From the NCBI GenBank assembly GCA_902706205.1, contig CACSKA010000003.1, forward strand, positions 372,001-436,000: DNA of 64,000 nt, in the 5' to 3' direction. The position numbers were made by a program, and so were the translations under genes. Within the stretch, counting starts at the first letter, position 1. Every line of letters starts with the position of its first letter. Shown here in pieces: positions 42,250 to 50,825 of the stretch. The stretch is from Chryseobacterium sp. 18061 (GTDB lineage: Bacteria > Pseudomonadota > Gammaproteobacteria > Enterobacterales > Enterobacteriaceae). The notes under the pieces are model-generated. The model worked only from the letters and a program-made list of their open reading frames with translations, did no database searches and was not told the origin of the DNA.

Positions 42250-43179
42250 TCATAGAGTATTATTTTTTAAAATGGTTTGTAAGAACACTTGGAAGCCTTG
42301 TGATTCTTCCATTTCCTTACGGTAAGTCATGTAGATATCTAACTTTGGTACAGAGAATAAAGGCTCTATTTTTCTAAGATTGAAGAACTCACCCAGTTCA
42401 AGAAAAGCCTTGCTGGATACAAAACCAATACAATCAGTTGTCGAAAGCACCGAGAGTTGTACCAGCAAAGAATTGGTTTCAAATACAAAATGGCGGTTTC
42501 CAATATTCTCCTGAGCGGTCTTTTGCATGTATTTGATGTAGCTGTCTGAGTTTATGTATCCAACAAAGTCAAGTTCCTCAAGTTGCTCAGGCGTTATGTG
42601 TTTTTCATTATATGGATTAGACATGCGGCAAACCAGAATGAATTCTGTTTCTTTGTATTTAATACACTTTAATGCTGCGTGTATAATAGGAGCCGCAGAG
42701 AAAATAACATCCACTTTTCGTAAGTTGAGCAACTCATCTGCATTGGGGAGGTAAACATTGGTTTCTATGTATTTTATTTTATAAGGTAGTTTGTTGTCTT
42801 TTATATTCTTCAGAAGGTTTGGCAGGTCATGTAACATATTAGAGAAGGGCGAGTATATTACCAATTCCTCTCTCTTGTTTGCTTTTTCAATATGATTAAC
42901 AGAGTCGCTCATTTGTTCGATGAGTTTATGGATTTGTGTGTAAAGATCATCAGAATAAATGGTGGGGGAAATAGAGTTGCCATGGCGAATAAAGAGTGGA
43001 TCCTGGAAATGAATTCGCAATTTTTGCAAAGACTGACTGACTGACGGTGGAGTCACACCCAGTATCTCCGAAACGTCAGTGATACTTCTTGTCGAGTAGA
43101 TCAAGCAAAACACAGTGAGTAAGTTCAGGTTGAATGTAGTGAGCCCAAGGATCTTATCGGATATATGCTCTTTGTTCAT
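42250..43179 (-). CDS. LysR-family transcriptional regulator
   Basis: A 309-residue LysR regulator: N-terminal helix-turn-helix (LLTVFCLIYSTRSITDVSEI, GVTPPSVSQSLQKLR) and an effector domain from about residue 95. The N-terminal arrangement resembles the LeuO/NodD branch. The gene is much more A/T-rich than the backbone. It is convergent with the autotransporter, 38 bp from its stop, and an IS element lies behind it; whether it controls the autotransporter is not shown. Confidence 0.85.
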   Translation of the reverse strand: MNKEHISDKILGLTTFNLNLLTVFCLIYSTRSITDVSEILGVTPPSVSQSLQKLRIHFQDPLFIRHGNSISPTIYSDDLYTQIHKLIEQMSDSVNHIEKANKREELVIYSPFSNMLHDLPNLLKNIKDNKLPYKIKYIETNVYLPNADELLNLRKVDVIFSAAPIIHAALKCIKYKETEFILVCRMSNPYNEKHITPEQLEELDFVGYINSDSYIKYMQKTAQENIGNRHFVFETNSLLVQLSVLSTTDCIGFVSSKAFLELGEFFNLRKIEPLFSVPKLDIYMTYRKEMEESQGFQVFLQTILKNNTL

Positions 43180-43402
43180 GTTCTCACCATTATTGATTTG
43201 CTCCCCAAAATTATAAGATTTTCTCTTTCGTAGATGACTTAAGAGTTAAATTTAACATTTTAAGTTATGATTTTTCATAAGTATAGCGGATGATATTATA
43301 ATATGTAATTTGTTGCGGAATGCTGAGCCTGACCCGTAATCCTGCTCCATTCAGAACCAGAATTCCGGCATTATACACACTCCCCTGAACGGAGTGGTGT
43401 CG

Positions 43403-43668
43403 ATGAAAAAGTCACGTTTACCGAAGAGCAGATTGTTTTTGCCCTGAAGCAGGCTGAACTGGGTGCGTCCGTGCCGGACGTCTGTCGCAAGCTGGGCATT
43501 TCGGATGCCACGTTTTATACGTGGCGTAAAAAATACGGCGGCATTTCTCCTTCGGAGCTGAAGCATATGCGGCAACTGGAAGAGGAAAATCTGCGGCTGA
43601 AGAGGCTGGTTGCCGATCTGAGCCTCGACAAGGCGATGCTGCAGGACGTGCTGGCAAAAAAGAGCTGA
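43403..43668 (+). pseudogene. IS3-family orfA with an N-terminal frameshift
   Basis: The ATG at 43403 begins KKSR and is then out of frame with TEEQIVFALKQAELGASVPD, the normal continuation. One T appears to be missing from a T run at about 43417-43419 compared with the family. The rest encodes the helix-turn-helix (DVCRKLGISDATFYTWRKKY) and a leucine zipper. The frame ends after AAAAAAG (43656-43662), the expected -1 slippery site. Confidence 0.7.
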
Positions 43669-43700
43669 CGCTGGCACGCCTGCGCGAATGGGTCAGGGAT

Positions 43701-44510
43701 TTGCAGGTCCGCTACGGTGCCAGTGAGATACAGGTCTGTTTTGCGCTGCGGGTCAGCCGCAGCTCGTTTCGCTATCGCACTGTGGCCGCCGACGACAGCG
43801 CACTGCGGTTACGCATCCGTGAGATAACCGAAACCCGGATGCATTACGGGTACCGCCGGGTACACGTGATGCTCAGGCGGGAAGGCTGGCGCGATAATCA
43901 CAAAAGAATCTACCGCCTCTACCGTGAGCAAGGCCTGTCGCTGCGCCTCAAACGGCCACGCCGCAATAAATCGGCCCAGCGCCGACAACCGCAGCCTCAG
44001 GGTCTGTATCCGAATCACGTCCGGGGCATGGATTTTGTCTCTGATGCGTTGTTTGACGGGCGACGACTGCGCCTGCTGACGGTTATCGACCTGTACACCC
44101 GCGAATGCCTGGGGATCTGCGTGGGGCAGAATTTGCGTTCAACAGAAGTGGCAGAAATGCTGAACAGCATAGCGCTCAGACGTCCTTTACCCCAGTTGCT
44201 GAAAACCGATAATGGTTCTGAATTTGCAGGGAAAATGCTGGACAGATGGGTGTACGAAAGAGGCATCAGAATCGACTTCTCACGTCCGGGAACACCGACG
44301 GACAATGCGACGGTGGAGTCCTTCAACGCCAGGCTGCGGCAGGAATGTCTGAACGAGAACTGGTTTATGTCTCTGGAGGATGCACGGTGCAAAATCGAGG
44401 CCTGGCGCATACACTATAACCAGAGGCGTCCCCATTCTGCGCTGGGCTGGATGACCCCATCCGAATTTGCCGAAAAATCTGCCGGTTGCCAGAATATGCA
44501 GCCAACATGA
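43701..44510 (+). CDS. IS3-family transposase OrfB (DDE integrase core)
   Basis: OrfB of 269 residues from the first in-frame ATG-type codon; the frame is open from the slippery site at about 43656, so in the fused OrfAB it would begin there. An HTH_21 segment (MHYGYRRVHVMLRREGW) precedes the rve core with the DDE residues: Asp in MDFVSDAL, Asp in LLKTDNGSEF and Glu in ATVESFNARLR. It ends YNQRRPHSALGWMTPSEFA. The catalytic domain is intact, but the orfA frameshift probably stops production of the fusion. Confidence 0.85.
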   Translation: MQVRYGASEIQVCFALRVSRSSFRYRTVAADDSALRLRIREITETRMHYGYRRVHVMLRREGWRDNHKRIYRLYREQGLSLRLKRPRRNKSAQRRQPQPQGLYPNHVRGMDFVSDALFDGRRLRLLTVIDLYTRECLGICVGQNLRSTEVAEMLNSIALRRPLPQLLKTDNGSEFAGKMLDRWVYERGIRIDFSRPGTPTDNATVESFNARLRQECLNENWFMSLEDARCKIEAWRIHYNQRRPHSALGWMTPSEFAEKSAGCQNMQPT

Positions 44511-44560
44511 AGCCGGTTATTCCTGATTATGGCTGGATCACATATGGAGAGCGGGTCAAA

Positions 44561-45325
44561 TTACCAGTTAGCTCCGTTTTTAACGTGACCGAAACGAGGG
44601 GTAATGCCGTTTTCTAACTGATAGATTAAAGATAATATCAAGTTTAGATTATAGCCTGTAACTTGATTGTGTTCACTAACATGGATGGATTTACTTTCTA
44701 TTAGATTGAAGTTTTCATATTCATTGAGGATCCTTAGATTTGGCTCTATCTCTGTGCTGAACTGTTTGTCGCTAGGGGATGTGAATAAGTAAATGTTTTT
44801 GCTTTTGTGTTTGTCTTTATACAAAGCATTAATGAGATACTCATTGAGTAATTTTATGTTTTTTTCGCTTAAAACCCCCATCATCTTTTTTCCTACGTTT
44901 TCCCAATAACCGTTGGCTACGTAGCTCCCTATATTGAATTGTGGTACGGCAGTGATGATGTTTTTTATATTGAGTTTAGAACCATAGTATAATGAGGCCG
45001 TCCCCCCTTTGGAACCACCCAGTATAGACGTTACTTTAGGCTTGACAAAGTTAATCACACCTTTAATTAAAAGGCTGATGCCTTGTTCAATTTCAAACTG
45101 CATGTCATTGCAAAGGTAATATGCCGGAGAACCATCAAAGTCATCCTTTATCCACAAAATAGACGAGCGACTATTACTAAGTGAATTCGAAAAATCATAG
45201 ATGGTGGCATCAGGGATGTTAAATCCAGACATTACTATAAGTAAATGTTGGCAGTCATAAACCGATTTTTTGAATCTATATTTAATGAGGGTTTTATTTT
45301 TGAAGTTAAAAACTAAGTTTTCCAT
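44561..45325 (-). CDS. Orphan alpha/beta-hydrolase-like protein
   Basis: A 254-residue protein, strongly A/T-rich. The segment SILGGSKGGTASLYYG (about residue 105) looks like a nucleophile elbow with Ser in GGSKGG, and HVSEHNQVTGY near residue 215 could hold the catalytic His. A similar layout occurs in XcbB/CpsF capsule proteins and Asp2-like proteins. There is no signal peptide. GAGG precedes the start. Its stop lies 2 bp from the IS end, so the C-terminus could have been altered by the insertion. Function unknown. Confidence 0.6.
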   Translation of the reverse strand: MENLVFNFKNKTLIKYRFKKSVYDCQHLLIVMSGFNIPDATIYDFSNSLSNSRSSILWIKDDFDGSPAYYLCNDMQFEIEQGISLLIKGVINFVKPKVTSILGGSKGGTASLYYGSKLNIKNIITAVPQFNIGSYVANGYWENVGKKMMGVLSEKNIKLLNEYLINALYKDKHKSKNIYLFTSPSDKQFSTEIEPNLRILNEYENFNLIESKSIHVSEHNQVTGYNLNLILSLIYQLENGITPRFGHVKNGANW

Positions 45326-45508
45326 GGAGACCTCATTACTGATATTTAAAAATTAATTTTACAATTTGTGTGGTTTTCATCCTTAACAGATGTGTTTATT
45401 TTTGGATTTTGGTGAAGACATGGAACCATGTTTGTTCCGTTATTCTTTCGAACTGAAGTCAGATTTTCCGCTCCTGTCGAACTGCATGGTTTTACAGACC
45501 GGATAGCG

Positions 45509-45895
45509 TCATCGTCGGATGGTGTGTCCGTTCCGAGACTTCCAGCCTTTCTGCACTAGATTGTTCTGTGTGTCGGTGAAGGTGTCACCCTTAATATCAA
45601 AGTGGACTTTCGTCTTGTTATAGAAAAGGGCGATGTCGTACTTTGTCACCAGGCGGTAAACTTTCTTTTTCTTGGCGACAGCTGGATGCCTTCGCCGCTT
45701 TTTGTGGCTGGCACAATGGCGTGGTGCGTTTCGATTGTTCTGGTATCAAACGCTGTGTGTTTGAGGCTTCTGTACATGCCACTGGTTGCCTGAAAAAGCA
45801 CTGGCATCGTCTTGCTTATAGCGCTGGCCTGGAAAAAGTGTTCTTCAGACAGGTAATGGTTAGGGAATCATCATAAGCAGTTTGAGATATATCAG
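45509..45895 (-). pseudogene. Fragment of a topoisomerase III (TopB-like) gene
   Basis: Minus-strand translation gives, in several frames, NHYLSEEHFFQASAI, MYRSLKHTAFDTRTIETHHAIVPA and, after a frameshift, VYRLVTKYDIALFY and QNNLVQKGWKS. These follow the order seen in type IA topoisomerases (YLPEEH, HHAIIPT, VYELIARRYLAQFYP, GW). Only a central part is left and at least two frameshifts are needed. Such topB copies are common on integrative conjugative elements and genomic islands. Confidence 0.65.
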
Positions 45896-46170
45896 GTTTA
45901 GTTGCCCTGCCATGAAGGGTGCTGCGTCACAGTTTTCATTTTCAGCGATTGTGGGTCGAAGGAACTGAAATGCAGGTCTGTGCGGATACATGCAGGTTCA
46001 TTTGCAGGGATACTTACAGCTACACTTACAGTGACAATCATTGAACTGTCCCGTTGATGCCAGGGCCATCAGTCTATACCTCCTGCTTGCAAAACTAAAT
46101 TTTCCCTTACTTCAACAAGATCGCAATACGCACGTATGAATCACTTGCTTTACTTCCCCATCACACAATA
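45896..46170. other. Gene-poor part of the island
   Basis: No supported gene between the topB fragment and the LexA-like box; probably further decayed island DNA. Confidence 0.4.
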
Positions 46171-46186
46171 CTGTATATATAACCAG
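46171..46186. promoter_or_regulatory. LexA-like box of the second umuD(prime)C operon
   Basis: CTGTATATATAACCAG differs from CTGT-N8-ACAG at one base of the right half. It lies 166 bp upstream of the short umuD gene. Confidence 0.75.
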
Positions 46187-46352
46187 TTCTTTGTTGCGAG
46201 TGAATAAACATGGCATCGTGGAGTGAAATACCTATTCATCAAAATGAAATCATATTGTTAATTAACTTTTTAGCGTATGAAAACCATAAAGTGCAACCTC
46301 TTGTTTTTTGTCATTTTTCTGCCCATGAAGGCCGATTAAAGACGCGTGCATT

Positions 46353-46715
46353 ATGACTATGGGAGCATTTCCATCCCCAGCTCAGGATTACGTTGAAAAG
46401 GAACTGGATTTAAATGAGCTCTGTATACGCCGACGAGCCTCTACTTTTTTTGTACGCGCCAGTGGCTGCAGCATGCAGGAATTTGGTCCTTGTGATGGCG
46501 ATATTATGGTGGTTGATCGCGCTGAGAAAGCTATTCATGGCGATATTGTTGTCGCGGAAGTAGATGGCGAATTTACCGTTAAGCGTCTTCAATTGAAGCC
46601 CCGCCTTGCACTTTTGCCGATGAATCCAGCATTTCCAATTATTTATCCTGATGAATTACAACTGCTTGGTGTGGTTACATGGTTTTTCAACTGCACTCGT
46701 ACTCGGCGGAGGTAA
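46353..46715 (+). CDS. UmuD(prime)/MucA-like polymerase V accessory protein
   Basis: A 120-residue UmuD-family protein. The catalytic Ser40 (ASGCSM) and Lys77 (EFTVKRL) correspond to the UmuD Ser/Lys dyad. The protein starts MTMGAFPSPAQDYVE, so the N-terminal arm that full-length UmuD (139) and MucA (146) lose by RecA-stimulated self-cleavage is missing; Gly-Ala stands where Cys-Gly or Ala-Gly is expected. KELDLNELCIRR resembles MucA more than UmuD. The in-frame codons upstream reach a stop after eight codons. It overlaps no gene; umuC starts 2 bp after the stop. Confidence 0.85.
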   Translation: MTMGAFPSPAQDYVEKELDLNELCIRRRASTFFVRASGCSMQEFGPCDGDIMVVDRAEKAIHGDIVVAEVDGEFTVKRLQLKPRLALLPMNPAFPIIYPDELQLLGVVTWFFNCTRTRRR

Positions 46716-46717
46716 CA

Positions 46718-47998
46718 ATGCCAATGTTTGGTCTTGCGGATGTAAACTCATTTTATGCTAGCTGTGAAGCGTTGTTTCGCCCAGACCTGCGCGGAAAATC
46801 AATTGTTGTTCTTAGTAACAACGATGGATGCGTTATCGCACGCAATGCCGGTGCAAAAGCGTTAGGAATAAAAATGGGTGTCCCCTGGTTCCAGATTAAA
46901 AATCAGAGTTATAGGGAAAAGGTGCACGTTTTTAGTTCAAATTATGCGCTTTATCATAGCCTTAGCCAGAGAGTCATGATCGCTCTTGAAGAGATTACAC
47001 CGCGAGTTGAACAGTACAGCATCGACGAAATGTTTCTGGATTTGACAGGCATTGATAGCTGCGAAGATTTTGAACATTTTGGCCGACGTCTCAGAGAACA
47101 TGTCCTGAACACAGTTGGACTGCCCATTGGCGTAGGTATCGGGCAGACCAAAACACTCGCCAAATCAGCCCAATGGGCCAGCAAAGAGTGGAAACAGTTT
47201 CACGGAGTCCTTGCGCTCACACCTGATAATCCGAAGCGCACAACTATGCTGCTGGAAAATCAGCCTGTAGAAGATATTTGGGGCGTGGGCAGGAAAATAG
47301 GCAAACGCCTTAACCTGATGGGCATTAAAAATGCTTTACAGCTCGCTCAGTCCAACCCGAGATTTATCAGAGATAATTTTTCGGTCGTTCTGGAGCGTAC
47401 CGTTCGGGAACTGAATGGAGAGTCCTGCATTCCTTTTGAGGAGCTTCCGTCATCAAAACAGCAAATTATTTGTTCACGCTCCTTTGGGGAACGCATCACA
47501 TCAAAAGAGGCTATGCGGCAGGCGCTATGTCAGTACGCTACACGTGCAGCTGAAAAGCTGAGGGGGGAACATCAATTTTGCCGCCACATTGGCATTTTTA
47601 TAAGAACATCGCCTCATGCTGTTAACGAAGTCTATTACGGTAATAGCGCAGGAGAAAAACTTGCTCTCCCAACTCAGGATACGCGAGATATTATTGAGGT
47701 CGCTATGCGTTCACTTGATCGCATTTGGCTGGATGGTCGGTGCTATATGAAAGCTGGCGTAGCTCTTGATGATTTCACACCGAATGGTGTAACTCAACTC
47801 AGCCTTTTTGACGAGGACAAACCAAGGGAAAAAAGCGCTCAACTGATGAAGGCATTGGATGGCATCAATCAGTCCGGATTGGGTGATGTATGGTTTGCGG
47901 GGCAAGGTGTAAATACAGCGTGGAAAATGAAGCGGGAAATGCTCAGCCCGGCGTGGACTACCTGTTGGAATGATATCCCGATAGCGAGAATACAATGA
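46718..47998 (+). CDS. UmuC/MucB-like Y-family DNA polymerase
   Basis: Catalytic subunit of a polymerase V-type translesion polymerase, 426 residues. Metal ligands Asp8 (LADVNSFYA), Asp103 and Glu104 (YSIDEMF) are present, with LSNNDGCVIARN, the helix-hairpin-helix near VEDIWGVGRKIGK and a beta-clamp motif TQLSLFDED. GGAGG precedes the ATG at 46718. It forms an operon with the short umuD-like gene under a LexA-like box. The sequence is far from the E. coli-type umuC remnant that follows it. Confidence 0.92.
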   Translation: MPMFGLADVNSFYASCEALFRPDLRGKSIVVLSNNDGCVIARNAGAKALGIKMGVPWFQIKNQSYREKVHVFSSNYALYHSLSQRVMIALEEITPRVEQYSIDEMFLDLTGIDSCEDFEHFGRRLREHVLNTVGLPIGVGIGQTKTLAKSAQWASKEWKQFHGVLALTPDNPKRTTMLLENQPVEDIWGVGRKIGKRLNLMGIKNALQLAQSNPRFIRDNFSVVLERTVRELNGESCIPFEELPSSKQQIICSRSFGERITSKEAMRQALCQYATRAAEKLRGEHQFCRHIGIFIRTSPHAVNEVYYGNSAGEKLALPTQDTRDIIEVAMRSLDRIWLDGRCYMKAGVALDDFTPNGVTQLSLFDEDKPREKSAQLMKALDGINQSGLGDVWFAGQGVNTAWKMKREMLSPAWTTCWNDIPIARIQ

Positions 47999-48058
47999 AG
48001 AAAACGTCAATTAAAGAAAGGCTTAATCGAAGCTTGCTTTTCTATTCCACATAAACGC

Positions 48059-48714
48059 GGACATGTCCAACCGGGTGATGAGCACCCTAGAGGAGATGCT
48101 GCCGCGCTGCGAAATCTACTCCATCGATGATATTTTGTGGCCTGACCGGGGTGCGTAACTGCCGCGATCTGACCGAGTTTGCCCAAACCAAGACGCTGGC
48201 CACGCTGGCGAACCATTCGGCACAGAATGGCAGCGGTAGACGGGCAGCGTGGTTGATCTGTCAAACGTCGAACGTCAGAGGAAACTGATGGCGGAATTGC
48301 CGGTTTATCTCCGCCTTCGTCAAAACGTCGCCATTTGCGCCGAATGTGCCGTATTACGGCAACAGTGCCTCGGTAAAACTGCTGACGCCAACGCAGGACA
48401 GCCGGGATATTATCGGCGCGGCAACGCGTTGCCTGGAGGCGATATGGCGAGAAGGACATCGCTATCAGAAAGCCGGGGTGATGCTGAGCGATTTTTATAG
48501 CCAGGGCGTGGCACAGCTTAACTTGTTCGATGAAAACACGCCGCGTCACAACAGCACGCAGCTGATGAATGTTCTGGATCACTTGAATGTGAAAGAAGGG
48601 CGCGGGACGTTGTATTTCGCCGGGCAGGGGATCCGCCAGCAGTAGCAAATGAAACGGGACATGCTCTCGCCACGATATACTACGCGCTATGCGGATTTAC
48701 TTATGGTGAGATGA
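48059..48714 (+). pseudogene. umuC: Decayed ancestral umuC
   Basis: Pieces in several frames match E. coli UmuC closely and in order: MSNRVMSTLEEM, EIYSIDD, NCRDLTEFA, TKTLATLAN, VDLSNVERQRKLMAELPV, YYGNSASVKLLTPTQDSRDI, VAQLNLFDEN and the C-terminal RYTTRYADLLMVR. The first 80 or so residues, much of the middle and the reading frame are lost. It is collinear with the truncated umuD at 35427. Confidence 0.9.
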
Positions 48715-48974
48715 GATCTTCCTCTGAAATCATCGTTCTGGCGAGATGAGCCTCCATAATAATACGTACATCCACTTACGTCGCAGGCTTATTATTTATG
48801 CGGAAACTTATACTGGTTAGGTTATGAAATAGGGACTCTGACTATAAAAAATAAGTACTGAAATTCACAGTATTGCCCGCCCATTAATCATTTGTTACAA
48901 TCTATTCGTCAGCGTAAAATATAACAAGTATTACGCAGGCATTATTTATACGGAAATAATATTATGGAGCGAAA

Positions 48975-49136
48975 ATGAAGTATGTGATGGCACTTGTACT
49001 GAGTGTGGGTTTATCCGGTTGCACCGCAAATGATTGGATCGATGCGGCAGGTGGGCTGATCCAAGCGAATGACCAACAAGAAAAAGACGCAAGAAATAAG
49101 CGCATCAAAGCCGCTAACAAGGCTGCTGGTTACTAA
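48975..49136 (+). CDS. Small lipoprotein
   Basis: A 53-residue lipoprotein: signal peptide MKYVMALVLSVGLSGC with lipobox LSGC, mature part TANDWIDAAGG then a charged helix rich in Lys, Arg, Ala and Asn. GGAG lies seven bases before the ATG. A perfect 12-bp hairpin follows. I do not recognise the family. The length is well below that of most annotated genes, but the lipobox and ribosome-binding site support it. Confidence 0.7.
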   Translation: MKYVMALVLSVGLSGCTANDWIDAAGGLIQANDQQEKDARNKRIKAANKAAGY

Positions 49137-49154
49137 TATTTAAGTGATTTTTAA

Positions 49155-49191
49155 CATTCCTCTTCTCGTATCATGCTGTAGAAGAGGAATG
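49155..49191. terminator. Perfect hairpin between convergent lipoprotein genes
   Basis: CATTCCTCTTCT pairs exactly with AGAAGAGGAATG around a 13-base loop. There is no strong T run on either side, so its role as a terminator is likely from position but not certain. Confidence 0.55.
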
Positions 49192-49206
49192 ATCATTCCA
49201 CTGAAT

Positions 49207-49521
49207 TTACTGACTAAATACCCCCTTCGATTTCGCCTGTTGGCAGGAAATATAGCCGTAATGTTTTCGGTTGCCATTCATATCGAACGCGACATAAAAA
49301 GGCATTGTCTCTGCACCTTTTTTTAGCGTGTAGTTGAGGCAATTTCCGTTGATTTCAGGAACGCTCATCTCACTGTCGGGTTTTCCACCCGCAGCAATAA
49401 CCGAATTTTTTGTCGCATTAGATGCGTACGTCGCCTGGACGAGTGGATCGTTATCAAACTTCATAAAACTAAAGCTACAGGCACTCAATAAAGGCACAAT
49501 TAATAAAGGGGCATAGCGCAT
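49207..49521 (-). CDS. Lipoprotein of unknown function
   Basis: A 104-residue lipoprotein: MRYAPLLIVPLLSAC with lipobox LSAC, then a domain with KPDSEMSVPEINGNCLNYTL and a second cysteine pair, ending GYISCQQAKSKGVFSQ. The two later cysteines could form a disulfide. The start at 49521 is chosen because it opens the signal peptide; an ATG at 49536 adds five residues. Single gene, flanked by convergent neighbours. Confidence 0.75.
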   Translation of the reverse strand: MRYAPLLIVPLLSACSFSFMKFDNDPLVQATYASNATKNSVIAAGGKPDSEMSVPEINGNCLNYTLKKGAETMPFYVAFDMNGNRKHYGYISCQQAKSKGVFSQ

Positions 49522-49677
49522 GACATATCCTTCCATAGAATATAATTACCAACAAAATTAAAATGGTCGACCCAATGTTTCTTGTCGATGATACTCACTT
49601 TCTCATATATGTTAAGTAAATGAAGGGGTGAGTACAATTATCGGGCTAATGGTCACTGTGTTTAACACATTATGGAC

Positions 49678-50808
49678 TTAACCCAGCATCCGAAAAGACG
49701 GTCTCAAACTGAACAGAGCAAAACACAGGCACATTACCGCAGTCAGCCACGGCAGGCCGTGTAAGGAATATTGCATGGCGAACCCGCCGAGAAGCGGACC
49801 TGCCAGAGCACCTGCACCCCAGGCGACCGACATGGCGGAATAAATTCCGGCCAGTTGACTACCTTTAAAGTGCTCACCCACCCATGTAATGGCGACGGTG
49901 TATATGCCAACAAAAATTCCGCCCCAGATAAATAACATGACGTACGAGAGAAAATGAAAGGCGAGAATATAGGGCCAGATAAAGGCCATCGCGGCGGCGA
50001 TAAAAGCCAGGGCTCGCATGAGTGAAATCCGGTTGACCTTATCGGCCAACCAGCCAACGGGCAGTTGCAGGATGATGGCCCCGAACATCAGAACTGAAAT
50101 CAGTAATGCGGATGCAGACTCGCTCCAGCCCAGTTTTATGGCATAGAGCGAGAGGAAATTCATGCCCAGCATTTCGACTGCGGCATTAAGTACCGTGGCC
50201 ATAATCGGTAAGGCGGCGAGTTTCAGGCTACGTAAAACACCTTCCGGAGCATCTTCGTCATGCTCGACGCGCGGCATGCCGGAGAACGCGATTAGCCCAA
50301 TCGCAATGGCGGTAATCACGGCCGAAATATAAAACGCCAGGTTGCCGTCGCTGCCGGTGTAGGCGAGTATTAACGGACCCGCCGCGAACCCCAATGACAT
50401 CCCTGCAGTATAGAGTGCGAGCACTTTGCCTCTGGCGCGTTCCACCGTGCTGCCGTTCAGCCAGGTTTCGGTCTGGACCATGATGACTTCACTGAACATG
50501 CCAAGCCCCATTCTTAGCAAGAACCAGAACGGGAGCGCCACTACGCTGAATAGCAGGAAAATAACGGCGATTGCGCCGAGTGCTACGAGCATCAGAGTGG
50601 CAGGGCGAACTCGTCTGAATAAAGCAGGCAAAAACGGCGCGATGGCAAAAACGCCGACGGCATGCATGGCGGCATTGATGCCAATCATGCTTTCCGTCAT
50701 GCCTGCATGAATGAGTTTAAAGGACAATAAGGGTGAGCTCAGACCGTATGTTAAGCTGAATACCGTCACCGAAAAAATAATGGCAAATAAACGCTTATTT
50801 AATAACAT
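49678..50808 (-). CDS. MFS transporter
   Basis: A 376-residue major facilitator with 12 hydrophobic segments. The loop 8-9 motif GWLADKVNRISLM and the helix 4 region MGLGMFSEVIMVQTETWLNG are visible; overall it resembles the YcaD/sugar-efflux-like branch. The start at 50808 follows AAGGAG by four bases. The gene begins 17 bp after the omptin stop and is the last of a closely spaced five-gene run. The substrate cannot be inferred. Confidence 0.83.
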   Translation of the reverse strand: MLLNKRLFAIIFSVTVFSLTYGLSSPLLSFKLIHAGMTESMIGINAAMHAVGVFAIAPFLPALFRRVRPATLMLVALGAIAVIFLLFSVVALPFWFLLRMGLGMFSEVIMVQTETWLNGSTVERARGKVLALYTAGMSLGFAAGPLILAYTGSDGNLAFYISAVITAIAIGLIAFSGMPRVEHDEDAPEGVLRSLKLAALPIMATVLNAAVEMLGMNFLSLYAIKLGWSESASALLISVLMFGAIILQLPVGWLADKVNRISLMRALAFIAAAMAFIWPYILAFHFLSYVMLFIWGGIFVGIYTVAITWVGEHFKGSQLAGIYSAMSVAWGAGALAGPLLGGFAMQYSLHGLPWLTAVMCLCFALFSLRPSFRMLG

Positions 50809-50825
50809 ACGACTCCTTTGTTGCG

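Larger units (their letters stand above)
43330..44558 (+). mobile_element. IS3-family insertion sequence
   Basis: A 1229-bp element bounded by inverted TGACCCG ends (43330-43336 and 44552-44558), with two overlapping frames, orfA and orfB, joined by a slippery A6G tract. Further matches inside the ends are weak. The 4-bp flanks (AGCC and AATT) are not duplicates, so a target-site duplication is not visible. The OrfB sequence looks like the IS407 group to me. Confidence 0.8.

Noticed and set aside
45602..45876. Two plus-strand frames of 63 and 77 codons
   Set aside because: They are antisense to the topoisomerase III fragment and have no family features.
48007..48648. Long minus-strand frame of 213 codons opposite the umuC remnant
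   Set aside because: It is a shadow of the decayed plus-strand umuC, whose motifs are clear.
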